A stretch of 64,000 nt of DNA, taken from positions 1-64,000 of the forward strand of contig NZ_JASGBP010000005.1 in NCBI RefSeq assembly GCF_030053345.1. Direction: 5' to 3'. Positions 1 to 8,598 of this stretch are shown one piece after another. Position numbers and translations under genes: made by a program. The stretch is from Flavobacterium sedimenticola. Lineage in GTDB: Bacteria; Bacteroidota; Bacteroidia; Flavobacteriales; Flavobacteriaceae. The number at the start of each line of letters is the position of its first letter. The first letter of the stretch is position 1. The notes under the pieces were generated by a model. That model did not search any database, had not been told where the DNA came from, and was given only the letters and a program-made list of their open reading frames with translations.

Positions 1-79
1 TACAAACCCCTGATTGCGCGTTTTTTACAAAGCAAATTTTTAAATACCCGCAACCGAAAAAAACCAAACCATCACCGAT

Positions 80-152
80 TAGCCCCGATTGAAGCAACTA
101 CCATGCCTGCCGAAGGCAGGCTTGTAGTGCGTAAAGCGGGAATACCGTATCC
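80..152. repeat. Interspersed palindromic element, TAGCCC family, copy 1
   Basis: Starts with TAGCCCCGATTGAAGCAACT and ends with GTAAAGCGGGAATACCGTATCC. The centre contains a GCCTGCCGAAGGCAGGC hairpin, flanked by ACTACC and GTAGT. The two ends resemble those of the elements at 54111-54274 and 58495-58661. No gene is visible in 1-210; it holds only this element. Confidence 0.6.
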
Positions 153-210
153 AAATATAACCCGAACCTTTCGCTCCTGATAAATAGTTTACACATTACA
201 CTATATATAA

Positions 211-241
211 TTGTATGTGTTTTGGTAATCTTATATATTTG
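211..241 (+). promoter_or_regulatory. Promoter of the thrS-infC-rpmI-rplT operon
   Basis: TTG at 211-213 and TATATTTG at 234-241 are separated by 20 bases. This matches the Bacteroidota -33/-7 pattern TTG-N19-21-TAnnTTTG. The predicted transcript would begin about 10-15 bases before the thrS ATG at 262, so the leader is very short. Confidence 0.7.
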
Positions 242-261
242 CAGTCCATAAATTTTTCAGC

Positions 262-2208
262 ATGATAAAGATTACACTACCTGACGGTTCGGTTAAGGAG
301 TTTGTGCCGGGCACAACTCCGATGGATGTTGCCAAAAGCATCAGCGAAGGATTAGCCCGAAATGTGATTTCGGCTTCTTTTAACGATAGCACAGTGGAAA
401 CAGAAACACCATTGACCACCGATGGTTCTCTTATATTATATACATGGAATGACACCGCGGGTAAGAAGGCATTTTGGCATTCGACTTCGCACGTGATGGC
501 GCAAGCCTTACAAGAACTGTATCCGGGGATTAAATTAACGCTTGGGCCGGCCATTGACAATGGGTTTTACTACGATGTGGATTTTGGCGACCAAAAAATT
601 ATAGAAGCCGATTTCAAAAAAATCGAAGACCGTGTATTGGAAATTGCCCGTGAAAAACACGAATTCAAAATGCGTTCGGTTTCAAAAGCCGAAGCACTGG
701 CCATTTATAAAGACAACGAGTACAAAACCGAATTGATTTCGAATTTAGAAGACGGTACCATTACCTTCTGCGACCATTCGAATTTCTTTGATTTGTGTCG
801 CGGTGGCCATATTCCGAATACCGGTATCATCAAAGCCATGAAAATCATGAGCGTAGCCGGAGCGTACTGGCGCGGTGATGAAAAGAACAAGCAGTTGACC
901 CGTGTGTACGGTATTTCGTTCCCGAAACAAAAAGATTTAACAGATTATCTAGAATTATTGGAAGAAGCCAAACGACGTGATCACCGAAAATTAGGGAAAG
1001 AACTGGAATTGTTTACGTTCTCTCAAAAAGTCGGACAAGGTTTGCCGTTATGGTTACCGAAAGGTGCGGCTTTGCGTGATAGATTAGAGCAGTTTTTGAA
1101 AAGAGCACAGAAAAAAGCCGGTTATGAGCAAGTCGTGTCACCCCATATCGGGCAAAAAGAATTATATGTGACTTCAGGCCACTATGCCAAGTATGGCGCC
1201 GATAGTTTCCAACCGATTCATACCCCAGCCGAGGGCGAAGAGTTCTTGTTGAAACCGATGAATTGTCCGCACCACTGTGAGATTTACAACAACAAACCAT
1301 GGTCGTACAAAGATTTACCGAAACGCTATGCCGAGTTCGGTACGGTTTATCGTTACGAACAAAGTGGTGAGTTACACGGTTTGACACGTGTTCGTGGCTT
1401 TACACAGGATGATGCCCACATTTTCTGTACGCCGGATCAGTTGGATGCCGAGTTCAAAAAAGTAATCGACTTGGTATTGTATGTATTTGGTTCGTTAGGG
1501 TTTGAAAACTTTACGGCTCAGGTATCCTTACGAGATCAGGAAAACCGCGATAAATATATAGGAAGCGATGAAAACTGGGAAAAAGCCGAAAATGCCATCA
1601 TCAATGCGGCCCGTGACAAAGGCTTGAATTATGTGATTGAATATGGTGAAGCGGCTTTCTACGGTCCGAAATTAGACTTTATGGTGAAAGATGCCTTAGG
1701 CAGACAATGGCAATTGGGAACCATTCAGGTAGATTACAACCTACCGGAGCGTTTTGAGTTGACCTATAAAGGGGCCGATGACAAGTTACACCGTCCGGTG
1801 ATGATACACCGTGCACCGTTTGGTTCGATGGAACGATTTATTGCTATCTTATTGGAACACACCGCCGGAAACTTCCCGTTATGGTTGATGCCGGAGCAGG
1901 CTATCATCCTGTCTTTGAGCGAGAAATATGAAAATTATGCGAAAAAAGTTTTAGAATTGCTGGAAATTCACGAAATTCGCGCCCTAATTGACAACCGCAA
2001 CGAGACCATTGGCAAAAAAATCAGAGATGCGGAGGTCCAAAAAATGCCGTTCATGCTGATTGTGGGCGAGGAAGAAGAAAAAAACGGAACCATTTCCGTA
2101 CGCCGTCACGGACAAGAAGGCAAAGGCAATGTAACGGTTACTATTGAGGCATTTGCCCAAATGATAAACGAAGAAATTGCCAAAACATTAAAAACATTTG
2201 AAGTTTAA
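262..2208 (+). CDS. thrS: Threonyl-tRNA synthetase
   Basis: Class II aminoacyl-tRNA synthetase that charges tRNA-Thr in the cytoplasm. The 648 aa length is normal for the bacterial enzyme. An N-terminal TGS domain (about 1-62) is followed by the editing domain with H73xxxH77, which removes mischarged Ser. The catalytic core carries [10 protein letters not shown] and the class II arginine motif ([10 protein letters not shown]), and the C-terminal anticodon-binding domain is intact. It is first in a translation operon with infC, rpmI and rplT, an order conserved in many bacteria. The ATG start lies just downstream of a good promoter, without an obvious Shine-Dalgarno sequence, as is usual in this phylum. 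Confidence 0.98.
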   Translation: MIKITLPDGSVKEFVPGTTPMDVAKSISEGLARNVISASFNDSTVETETPLTTDGSLILYTWNDTAGKKAFWHSTSHVMAQALQELYPGIKLTLGPAIDNGFYYDVDFGDQKIIEADFKKIEDRVLEIAREKHEFKMRSVSKAEALAIYKDNEYKTELISNLEDGTITFCDHSNFFDLCRGGHIPNTGIIKAMKIMSVAGAYWRGDEKNKQLTRVYGISFPKQKDLTDYLELLEEAKRRDHRKLGKELELFTFSQKVGQGLPLWLPKGAALRDRLEQFLKRAQKKAGYEQVVSPHIGQKELYVTSGHYAKYGADSFQPIHTPAEGEEFLLKPMNCPHHCEIYNNKPWSYKDLPKRYAEFGTVYRYEQSGELHGLTRVRGFTQDDAHIFCTPDQLDAEFKKVIDLVLYVFGSLGFENFTAQVSLRDQENRDKYIGSDENWEKAENAIINAARDKGLNYVIEYGEAAFYGPKLDFMVKDALGRQWQLGTIQVDYNLPERFELTYKGADDKLHRPVMIHRAPFGSMERFIAILLEHTAGNFPLWLMPEQAIILSLSEKYENYAKKVLELLEIHEIRALIDNRNETIGKKIRDAEVQKMPFMLIVGEEEEKNGTISVRRHGQEGKGNVTVTIEAFAQMINEEIAKTLKTFEV

Positions 2209-2225
2209 CTAAAAATTATAGAGCC

Positions 2226-2783
2226 ATAGCAATTAGAAACAACAGAGGTTACCAACCTAGAGAAGAGAAAAAAGCAGCCCACCGAATTAACGAGTTAATT
2301 CGAGTGCCTGAAGTTCGATTAGTAGGTGAAAACATTGAGCCGGGAGTTTACAAAACTTCGGAAGCGCTCCGACTAGCGGAACAATTTGAAGTAGATTTAG
2401 TAGAAATCTCTCCGAATGCCGAACCGCCGGTATGCAAATTAATGGATTACGGCAAATTTGTATACCAACAAAAGAAACGCGAAAAAGAGTTGAAAGCCAA
2501 ATCGACTCAAATTACCGTGAAAGAAATTCGTTTCGGACCTCAAACCGATGAGCACGATTACGAATTCAAACGAAAAAATGCCGAGAAATTCTTAAAAGAA
2601 GGCTCCAAGTTAAAAGCTTTTGTATTCTTTAAAGGACGCTCGATTATTTATAAAGAACAAGGCCAGATTTTGTTGTTGCGTTTAGCACAAGATTTGGAAG
2701 AATTCGGAAAAGTAGAAGCTTTGCCGGTTTTAGAAGGAAAGCGTATGATTATGTTCATAGCGCCTAAGAAAAAAAGTAAGTAA
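2226..2783 (+). CDS. infC: Translation initiation factor IF-3, non-AUG start
   Basis: IF-3 binds the 30S subunit and discriminates against non-AUG start codons. The familiar family body runs from [16 protein letters not shown] to IMFIAPKKK. The N-terminal residues ([25 protein letters not shown]) are encoded in frame upstream of the GTG at 2304, but no ATG is available. The start is therefore ATA at 2226 (185 aa) or ATT at 2232 (183 aa). I chose ATA because it gives the usual M-A-I-R beginning. A rare start codon is the known autoregulatory device of infC in E. coli (AUU), where IF-3 represses its own translation; the same here is inference. The gene begins 17 bases after thrS. Confidence 0.9.
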   Translation: MAIRNNRGYQPREEKKAAHRINELIRVPEVRLVGENIEPGVYKTSEALRLAEQFEVDLVEISPNAEPPVCKLMDYGKFVYQQKKREKELKAKSTQITVKEIRFGPQTDEHDYEFKRKNAEKFLKEGSKLKAFVFFKGRSIIYKEQGQILLLRLAQDLEEFGKVEALPVLEGKRMIMFIAPKKKSK

Positions 2784-2810
2784 GTTGAATCACAATAAAT
2801 TTGGGAAATT

Positions 2811-3008
2811 ATGCCTAAAATGAAAACAAAATCCAGTGCCAAAAAGCGCTTTAAAGTGACCGGTTCTGGTAAAATCAAAAGAAAGCACGCTTTCAAAAGT
2901 CACATCCTGACTAAAAAATCTAAAAAACGCAAATTAGCGTTAACTCATGCTGCTTTGGTTCACCCAAGCGATGAGCGTAGTGTAAAAGAACAATTAAGAA
3001 TCGTTTAA
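2811..3008 (+). CDS. rpmI: Ribosomal protein bL35
   Basis: Small, very basic large-subunit protein of 65 aa, the usual length. It begins [20 protein letters not shown] and keeps the family [19 protein letters not shown] segment. It sits between infC (27 bases upstream) and rplT in the conserved translation operon. The ATG start is clear. Expression is probably coupled to its neighbours, since there is no separate promoter or terminator in the gaps. Confidence 0.98.
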   Translation: MPKMKTKSSAKKRFKVTGSGKIKRKHAFKSHILTKKSKKRKLALTHAALVHPSDERSVKEQLRIV

Positions 3009-3109
3009 TTGGTTCTTTAGGTTTAAAAAGTATTTAATAACCTTGGAGTACGGCCACCAAGTTCCCTTGATTCAATTCGGGACGCCTGCTACAAAAAAAC
3101 AGAAAAATT
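3009..3109 (+). promoter_or_regulatory. rpmI-rplT intergenic leader, possible L20 control site
   Basis: This gap of 101 bases is long for a ribosomal operon. It contains nested dyads: CTTGG with CCAAG around 3042-3061, and GTTCCC with GGGAC flanking TTGATTCAA around 3060-3084. Autogenous control by L20 on mRNA structures next to rpmI-rplT is established in Proteobacteria and Firmicutes. That this gap serves the same purpose is inference from its position and the dyads. Confidence 0.35.
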
Positions 3110-3454
3110 ATGCCAAGATCAGTAAATTCAGTTGCTAAAAGAGCAAGAAGAAAAAAGATTATGAAGCAAGCCAAAGGTTTCTTTGGCCGTCGTAAAAACG
3201 TTTGGACAGTTGCCAAAAACGCGGTAGAAAAAGCGATGCTTTATGCGTACCGCGACAGAAAGCAAAACAAAAGAAACTTCCGCGCTTTATGGATTCAGCG
3301 TATCAACGCCGGAGCTCGCTTGGAAGGAATGAGCTATTCACAATTCATAGGCTTAGTTAAGAAAAACGGTATCGAATTGAACCGTAAAGTATTAGCGGAT
3401 TTAGCCATGAATCATCCGGAAGCTTTCAAAGCTATCGTGAAAAAAGTGAAATAA
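3110..3454 (+). CDS. rplT: Ribosomal protein bL20
   Basis: Large-subunit assembly protein of 114 aa, the normal length. It begins [20 protein letters not shown] with the basic extended N-terminus and has the family core FWVAKN-like segment followed by [23 protein letters not shown]. Essential for early 50S assembly, and in several phyla it represses its own operon. Last gene of the thrS operon, followed by a strong intrinsic terminator. No irregularities seen. Confidence 0.98.
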   Translation: MPRSVNSVAKRARRKKIMKQAKGFFGRRKNVWTVAKNAVEKAMLYAYRDRKQNKRNFRALWIQRINAGARLEGMSYSQFIGLVKKNGIELNRKVLADLAMNHPEAFKAIVKKVK

Positions 3455-3497
3455 GAAAACGTTTGTACAACCTCGATTTTAACTTACTTTACATAAA

Positions 3498-3527
3498 AAT
3501 CCCAACCTCTCGGTTGGGATTTTTTTT
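3498..3527 (+). terminator. Intrinsic terminator after rplT
   Basis: AATCCCAACC, loop TCTC, GGTTGGGATT, then a T run. The same CCAACC-N4-GGTTGG stem recurs at 7143-7160 and 8574-8591. Confidence 0.92.
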
Positions 3528-3546
3528 AGTATTTCATGTATCTTTG
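3514..3546 (+). promoter_or_regulatory. Candidate promoter of the small lipoprotein gene
   Basis: TATCTTTG at 3539-3546 fits the -7 consensus, with TTG at 3514-3516 (22-base spacer). The -33 lies inside the terminator hairpin, so initiation and the preceding termination overlap. Confidence 0.45.
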
Positions 3547-3559
3547 GCAAAAAAAAGCT

Positions 3560-3967
3560 ATGAAAACAAAATCATCAATCAAAACCCTGCTGTTGATTCT
3601 GCTCACCATTACCTTGGGCAGTTGTTCTAAAGACAGCAACACCGCTAACGGAGATGTTAGTTTATTGTACAACAGATGGTGGTACGACAAAAATGATGTC
3701 GCCCCGGATTTGTTCTTTAACGCCACCGGCGCTTTCCAACAACATCAAATCATCAACCAGAGCAGTGTTTTTTATAACGGCACCTGGACTTGGGAAAACC
3801 AAGATCAAAAAATCATGAAGGTAACCCACGACAGCGGAACCGGAACCCCTACAACATTGTGGTTCCAATTTTCGGGCATCCAGGAAGCGCAATTTAAAGT
3901 CAAACAGTCCACCGACGGTGTCACATTCTCGAACACCACTTTGGTGTACCGATACACCGACGAATAA
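3560..3967 (+). CDS. Small lipocalin-like lipoprotein
   Basis: Predicted lipoprotein of 135 aa: N-terminal KTK, hydrophobic stretch and a lipobox ending L-G-S-C22 followed by SKDS. The reading frame extends upstream to 3536, but the ATG at 3560 gives the proper signal peptide. The mature part (YNRWWYDKND..FNATGAF..GTWTWENQDQ..TTLWFQFSG) has the aromatic, beta-rich pattern of small lipocalin-like lipoproteins common in Flavobacteriia. I cannot assign a ligand. It stands alone between two terminators, probably with its own promoter. Confidence 0.75.
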   Translation: MKTKSSIKTLLLILLTITLGSCSKDSNTANGDVSLLYNRWWYDKNDVAPDLFFNATGAFQQHQIINQSSVFYNGTWTWENQDQKIMKVTHDSGTGTPTTLWFQFSGIQEAQFKVKQSTDGVTFSNTTLVYRYTDE

Positions 3968-3972
3968 AACCC

Positions 3973-4002
3973 AATCCCAACCTAGAGTTGGGATTTTTTT
4001 TT
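3973..4002 (+). terminator. Intrinsic terminator after the lipoprotein gene
   Basis: AATCCCAAC, loop CTAGA, GTTGGGATT, then about nine T residues. Confidence 0.9.
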
Positions 4003-4004
4003 GG

Positions 4005-4135
4005 GGGGGCGTTGCCGCGCCCGTTGGTCGCCGCCGGGCTTTCGGCTGCACTCGCCTGCCGATGGCTGTCGGGGTGCTTGCCTCACCCGAGGCCAACGGC
4101 CGAATTGACCGAAGGTAATCCCTAACGCGGAAATC
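4005..4135. repeat. High-GC interspersed element, GGGCGTTGCC family, copy 1
   Basis: Strikingly GC-rich for this chromosome. Begins GGGCGTTGCC, has a CCGGGCTTTCGGCTGCACTC middle and ends ATCCCTAACGCGG, so the ends GGGCGTT and AACGC are partly inverted. A reverse-oriented relative with the same three blocks lies at 31678-31747. No convincing reading frame is inside. Confidence 0.6.
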
Positions 4136-4152
4136 CGTTTTTTAACATTTAC

Positions 4153-4187
4153 TTGTCATCCTAAAACAATCGCTTTCCTTACTTTTG
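4153..4187 (+). promoter_or_regulatory. Candidate promoter of the M16 peptidase gene
   Basis: TACTTTTG at 4180-4187 matches the -7 element, with TTG at 4153-4155 (24-base spacer, slightly long). The ATG is at 4205. Confidence 0.5.
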
Positions 4188-4204
4188 GAAAAACCATTCT
4201 AACT

Positions 4205-7123
4205 ATGAAAAAAATAATACATATCTGTTGTTGGCTCTTCATAGCCACTACGCTTAACGCGCAAACTTTTTCTACCGAAAAAAAGCAAGATGCTCAGGGG
4301 TATACCTATGAAGTTGTCAAAAACGACCTCACCGGCGTCAGAGTCTACACTTTGGCAAACGGTCTCAAGGTATACTTGGCTCAAAATACCGACGAGCCGA
4401 GAATTCAAACCTACATTCCGGTACGCACCGGTTCTAACAACGACCCGGCCGACAACACCGGTTTGGCGCATTACTTAGAGCATATGGTGTTCAAAGGGAC
4501 CAGCAAAATCGGTACCCAAAATTGGGAAACCGAGCGAAAACTCATTGCTCAAATTTCGGATTTGTACGAACAGCACAAAGCGGAAACCGATCCGGAAAAG
4601 AAAAAAGCCCTCTACAAAAAAATTGATGAAGTATCTCAGGAAGCGTCTAAATACTCGGTAGCCAACGAATACGATAAACTCATCTCCTCGTTGGGCGCCA
4701 AAGGAACCAACGCACACACTTCTTTAAACGAAACCGTATACAAAAACAATATTCCGTCAAACGAACTGGAGAAATGGATGATTGTGGAAAAAGAACGCTT
4801 CTCCGAATTGGTATTGCGCTTGTTCCACACCGAATTGGAAGCGGTTTACGAAGAGTTCAACCGCTCCCAAGATAACGACGGTCGCTTGGTGAACTTCGAA
4901 CTCATGAGTGCCTTATTTCCCGATACACCTTACGGACAACAAACCACCATTGGAAAATCAGAGCATTTGAAAAATCCTTCCATGGTAGCCATCCATAATT
5001 ATTTCAATACCTATTATGTACCCAATAACATGGCCATTGTATTGGTGGGCGATTTGGATTTTGATAAAACCATCAAAATGGTAGATCAGTATTTCGGTAC
5101 CTTTAAGTATAAAGAACTCCCGATGAAGAAATTGGTAACCGAAAAACCCATGACTTCCATTGTAACGCGCGAAGTAAAAAGTCCGACTGCCGAAAGGTTA
5201 ACTATGGCCTGGAGAACTTCGGGCGTAGGCACTAAGGAAGCTATGATGGCCGATATGCTGTCGGAAATTTTGTCCAACAACGGCGATGTTGGTCTAATCG
5301 ACCTCAACATCAATCAAAAACAATTGGCACTCAATGCCGGCGCTTTTGCCTCGGTATTTAATGATTACGGCTATCTGGGCATGACACTATCTACGAAAGA
5401 AGGACAAACCTTAGAGGAAGGAAGAGACTTATTATTAGCCCAATTGGACAAAATCAAAAAAGGGGAATTTGATGATTGGATGCTGCAGGCTACCATCAAT
5501 AATATGAAGCTCAATCGCATGAGGACATTCGAATCGGGCGATGGTTTGGCGACTTCATTGTACCGCGTGTTTATTCAGGGCCGAAGCTGGGAACAAAACT
5601 TGGCGGAAATCAACGAATATGCGGAAATCACCAAAGCCGATATCGTAAAATTTGCCAATGATTTTTGTAAAGACAACTATGTTATTGTGTACAAACGCAA
5701 AGGCGTGAACGATAAGTTGGTTCGTGTTTCCAATCCTAAAATCACACCGGTACAACTCAACCGCGACGCGCAATCGGAGTTTTACAAAGACTTCGCTAAG
5801 TTGACAACAACCGAATTAGCTCCGGTTTTTGTAGATTATAAAAAAGAAATTCAATCTAAAAAAGTCAAAAACACCAATATTAGTTTTGTAAAAAACAATA
5901 CCAATACCATTTCGAGTGTGTACTACGTATTCAATATGGGCTCGGATCACGACAAAAAACTGCAATTGGCTGCCGGATTATTGGATTATTTGGGCACCGA
6001 CAAAATGAGTGCCGAAGACGTGAAAAAAGAATTTTACAAAATCGGGATTTCTACCGGGGTGAATGTAACCAATGACATGACGTATATTTCGCTTACCGGC
6101 TTGGAAAACAACTTACCGAAAGGGATTGCATTGCTCGAAGAGGTATTGCGTACTATAAAACCCGACCAGGAGGTGTACAATACACAAGTCGCCGCTATTT
6201 TGAACAATCGTGAGAATGCCAAAAAGCGTAAGGAAAGCATTTTAAATGCATTGGTGAACTACGCGAAATACGGCAAAGAGTCTCGTTTCAGAGACATACT
6301 TTCGGAAAAAGAATTGCGGGAAATGAAGGTAAATGAATTGACCGACCTCATCAAAGGTGTAACCCAATACCAACACCAGATTTTCTTTTATGGCAATGAT
6401 TTAAAACCGATTGTCAACGCCTTAGAAAAACACCACAACTTGGCCGCCAACAAAGCCATTCCGGCACCAAAAGTATATCCGGAACCGGAAACTGCCAACA
6501 AAGTCTATTTTGCCAATTACGATATGGTACAGGCCGAAATGACCCGAGTGGCCAAGGGCGACAAATACAACGCCGCCTTAGCCGGTACCGTGAATGTGTT
6601 TAATTCTTATTTTGGCTCCGGTCTATCATCGATTGTGTTTCAGGAAATTCGTGAATCGAAATCGTTGGCTTACTCTGCCCGTGCCAATTACGGCATGGCA
6701 AACGACAAGAACTTACACGATTACATGACGGTTTCCATCGGAACCCAAGCCAACAAATTGCCGGAGGCGGTTGACGCCATCTCCGCGTTATTGGCGGATA
6801 TGCCCAAAATTGAAAAGCAATTCAACAATGCCAAAGAATCGAGTTTGAAGCAAATTGCTTCGAGCCGCATCATCAAGTCGAATATCTTCTTCAGCATGCT
6901 GAATGCCAAAAAATTAGGGTTTGATTACGACATTCGTAAAGACACCTACAAGAGCATTCAAAATCTGACGCTAAACAGCACCAATGAGTTCTTTACCCAA
7001 GAAGTAAAAACCAAACAATACAACACCGCGATTATCGGTAAAAAAGAAACCCTCGACTTTGAAGCGCTGAAAAAATTAGGACAGCTCGAAGAAGTAACGC
7101 TGGAAGAAATTTTTAATTATTAA
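4205..7123 (+). CDS. M16 family zinc metallopeptidase, secreted
   Basis: Large peptidase of 972 aa with a signal peptide (MKKIIHICCWLFIATTLNAQ). Four insulinase-type lobes are expected. The inverted zinc motif H89-Y-L-E92-H93 is intact, and a downstream ELEAVYEEF provides the third zinc ligand region. The middle M16_C lobe begins near KNPSMVAIHNYFNTYYVPNNMAIVLVGDLD. The second half lacks HxxEH and is the non-catalytic half, as in pitrilysin relatives that keep both halves on one chain. Likely periplasmic or outer-membrane-associated degradation of peptides. It is monocistronic, with its own promoter and a bidirectional terminator. Confidence 0.92.
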   Translation: MKKIIHICCWLFIATTLNAQTFSTEKKQDAQGYTYEVVKNDLTGVRVYTLANGLKVYLAQNTDEPRIQTYIPVRTGSNNDPADNTGLAHYLEHMVFKGTSKIGTQNWETERKLIAQISDLYEQHKAETDPEKKKALYKKIDEVSQEASKYSVANEYDKLISSLGAKGTNAHTSLNETVYKNNIPSNELEKWMIVEKERFSELVLRLFHTELEAVYEEFNRSQDNDGRLVNFELMSALFPDTPYGQQTTIGKSEHLKNPSMVAIHNYFNTYYVPNNMAIVLVGDLDFDKTIKMVDQYFGTFKYKELPMKKLVTEKPMTSIVTREVKSPTAERLTMAWRTSGVGTKEAMMADMLSEILSNNGDVGLIDLNINQKQLALNAGAFASVFNDYGYLGMTLSTKEGQTLEEGRDLLLAQLDKIKKGEFDDWMLQATINNMKLNRMRTFESGDGLATSLYRVFIQGRSWEQNLAEINEYAEITKADIVKFANDFCKDNYVIVYKRKGVNDKLVRVSNPKITPVQLNRDAQSEFYKDFAKLTTTELAPVFVDYKKEIQSKKVKNTNISFVKNNTNTISSVYYVFNMGSDHDKKLQLAAGLLDYLGTDKMSAEDVKKEFYKIGISTGVNVTNDMTYISLTGLENNLPKGIALLEEVLRTIKPDQEVYNTQVAAILNNRENAKKRKESILNALVNYAKYGKESRFRDILSEKELREMKVNELTDLIKGVTQYQHQIFFYGNDLKPIVNALEKHHNLAANKAIPAPKVYPEPETANKVYFANYDMVQAEMTRVAKGDKYNAALAGTVNVFNSYFGSGLSSIVFQEIRESKSLAYSARANYGMANDKNLHDYMTVSIGTQANKLPEAVDAISALLADMPKIEKQFNNAKESSLKQIASSRIIKSNIFFSMLNAKKLGFDYDIRKDTYKSIQNLTLNSTNEFFTQEVKTKQYNTAIIGKKETLDFEALKKLGQLEEVTLEEIFNY

Positions 7124-7136
7124 AAAATAATCCCAT

Positions 7137-7167
7137 AAAAAACCCAACCTTTCGGTTGGGTTTTTTA
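7137..7167. terminator. Bidirectional terminator between the M16 peptidase and hxlR
   Basis: AAAAAACCCAACC, loop TTTC, GGTTGGGTTTTTT. It has A and T runs on both sides and separates two convergent genes. Confidence 0.92.
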
Positions 7168-7168
7168 T

Positions 7169-7543
7169 TTACGATACTTTGATGATTTCTGCCTTTTCTT
7201 TGGCTACAGTCCTGCCCCATTGCGCCACCATTTCCAAAAGAGGAATCAGCGTTTTACCGAAATCCGTCAAGGCGTATTCTACTTTCAACGGTGGTTTGAG
7301 CGTATGGACTTCCCGCTTTATCACACCGTCCGCTTCCAATTGCTTTAACTGTATGCTCAAGGTTCGCTCGGTTACCATCGGCATTTCCTTTCTCAGTTCG
7401 TTATATCTTTTACAACCGTCCTTCAAATAATACAATATAACCGTTTTCCATTTACCGCCAATAAAATCCATAGTGATACTTGTACTGCAAGGATAGAGCT
7501 TATTCTGAATTTTATAAACTTCTTTTTCTTTGTGCTTCTCCAT
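7169..7543 (-). CDS. HxlR-type winged-helix regulator
   Basis: MarR-superfamily repressor of 124 aa. It carries the HxlR hallmarks: a Cys in YPCSTSITMDFIGGKWKTVIL (C19), the helix-turn-helix RYNELRKEMPMVTERTLSIQLKQLEADG and the wing VEYALTDFGKTLIPLL. The frame extends to a TTG at 7561, but the ATG at 7543 matches the family. Some HxlR proteins sense electrophiles through this Cys, which would fit the divergently encoded oxidoreductase. A perfect 18-bp inverted repeat lies between its -7 element and its start and is the likely operator. Confidence 0.9.
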   Translation of the reverse strand: MEKHKEKEVYKIQNKLYPCSTSITMDFIGGKWKTVILYYLKDGCKRYNELRKEMPMVTERTLSIQLKQLEADGVIKREVHTLKPPLKVEYALTDFGKTLIPLLEMVAQWGRTVAKEKAEIIKVS

Positions 7544-7552
7544 AAAATGAAT

Positions 7553-7570
7553 ACTATCCAAATGGATAGT
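7553..7570. promoter_or_regulatory. Probable HxlR operator
   Basis: Perfect inverted repeat ACTATCC-AAAT-GGATAGT, between the hxlR ATG (7543) and its -7 (7576-7583), where binding would block hxlR transcription. It also lies directly upstream of the -33 of the divergent gene. Confidence 0.6.
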
Positions 7571-7572
7571 TA

Positions 7573-7606
7573 TTGCAAAGCTATAAAACTATACTTAGTT
7601 TTGCAA
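7573..7606. promoter_or_regulatory. Divergent, fully overlapping promoters of hxlR and the oxidoreductase gene
   Basis: Plus strand: TTG at 7573-7575, 20-base spacer, TAGTTTTG at 7596-7603. Minus strand: TTG (complement of 7604-7606), 20-base spacer, TAGCTTTG (complement of 7576-7583). The whole segment is a dyad with TTGCAAAGCTA and TAGTTTTGCAA as arms. Confidence 0.7.
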
Positions 7607-7628
7607 CTATAATTTTTATAGTATTAAA

Positions 7629-8567
7629 ATGAAAGCATATGTGTTAAAAGAAGCGGGAACGGCAGAAAATCTACAACTGGTTGAGTTGGAAAAACCAAAC
7701 ATTAAAAACGACGAAGTCTTGATAAAAGTCAAAGCGCTATCCATCAATCCGGTGGATATTAAAACCCGAATCGGGAAAAGTCTGTACCAACAACTGAGCG
7801 AAGACAGACCGATTATTTTGGGCTGGGATGTTTCCGGAATCGTAGAAGCCATTGGCTCCGATGTAACTAATTTCAATGTAGGCGATGCTGTTTTCGGAAT
7901 GGTAAATTTTCCCGGACACGGGAAAGGTTATGCCGAATATGTAGCCGCTCCGGCAGTTCATTTGGCTGAGAAACCAAATGCCGTTTCTCATGAAGCAGCA
8001 GCAGGCGCCACCTTGGCCGCTTTGACTGCGTATCAAATTTTGAGCCGACATGTGAAATCAAACGACAAGGTCTTAATTCATGCCGCCGCCGGTGGTGTGG
8101 GACATTTTGCCGTTCAAATTGCCAAACTTCTGGGGGCTCATGTTACCGGAACCACTTCCGAAAAAAATGTCGATTTTGTCAAATCATTGGGGGCGGACAC
8201 TGTAATTGATTACACCAAACAAGCTTTTGAAGACGTTATCGCTAATCAGGATTTTGTACTGGATGCCTTGTCTGGAGACCCTTTAAAACGCTCGATTGCT
8301 GTGGTCAAAAAAGGCGGTACCATCATTAGTTTGCCTTCGGGCGGCATTGATGACGAAATTCTCAAATCGGCAAAAGAAAAAGAAGTGCATGTCGCTTTTG
8401 AAATTGTACAAAGTAATGGAAACGACATGACACAAATAGCCCATTGGCTGGAAAACGGTAAGCTAACCACACATATTTTCCAACGTTATCCGTTTGACCG
8501 ATTAATTGAAGCACACCGGCAAATAGAAACCGGAAGAACCAAAGGCAAAGTAATTGTGACTGTTTAA
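7629..8567 (+). CDS. NADP-dependent medium-chain oxidoreductase (quinone-reductase-like)
   Basis: Zinc-independent member of the MDR superfamily, 312 aa. The N-terminal GroES-like domain includes SINPVDIKTRIG and the LGWDVSGIVEAIGSDV segment. The Rossmann domain has VLIHAAAGGVGHFAVQIAKLLGAHV, which binds NAD(P)H, followed by EKNVDFVKSLGADTVIDY. No zinc-ligand cluster of alcohol dehydrogenases is present. Probable reduction of quinones or reactive enals. It is divergent from and probably controlled by the HxlR regulator, a common pairing in bacteria. Substrate unknown. Confidence 0.9.
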   Translation: MKAYVLKEAGTAENLQLVELEKPNIKNDEVLIKVKALSINPVDIKTRIGKSLYQQLSEDRPIILGWDVSGIVEAIGSDVTNFNVGDAVFGMVNFPGHGKGYAEYVAAPAVHLAEKPNAVSHEAAAGATLAALTAYQILSRHVKSNDKVLIHAAAGGVGHFAVQIAKLLGAHVTGTTSEKNVDFVKSLGADTVIDYTKQAFEDVIANQDFVLDALSGDPLKRSIAVVKKGGTIISLPSGGIDDEILKSAKEKEVHVAFEIVQSNGNDMTQIAHWLENGKLTTHIFQRYPFDRLIEAHRQIETGRTKGKVIVTV

Positions 8568-8568
8568 C

Positions 8569-8597
8569 AAAAAACCAACCTCTCGGTTGGTTTTTAA
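8569..8597. terminator. Bidirectional terminator
   Basis: AAAAAACCAACC, loop TCTC, GGTTGGTTTTT, between the convergent oxidoreductase and isoaspartyl peptidase genes. Confidence 0.88.
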
Positions 8598-8598
8598 T

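Noticed and set aside
1013..1387. 124-aa minus-strand reading frame inside thrS
   Set aside because: Antisense shadow of a conserved synthetase; no domain.
3918..4118. 66-aa plus-strand reading frame over the high-GC region
   Set aside because: Spans a terminator and a repeat element; no sensible protein.
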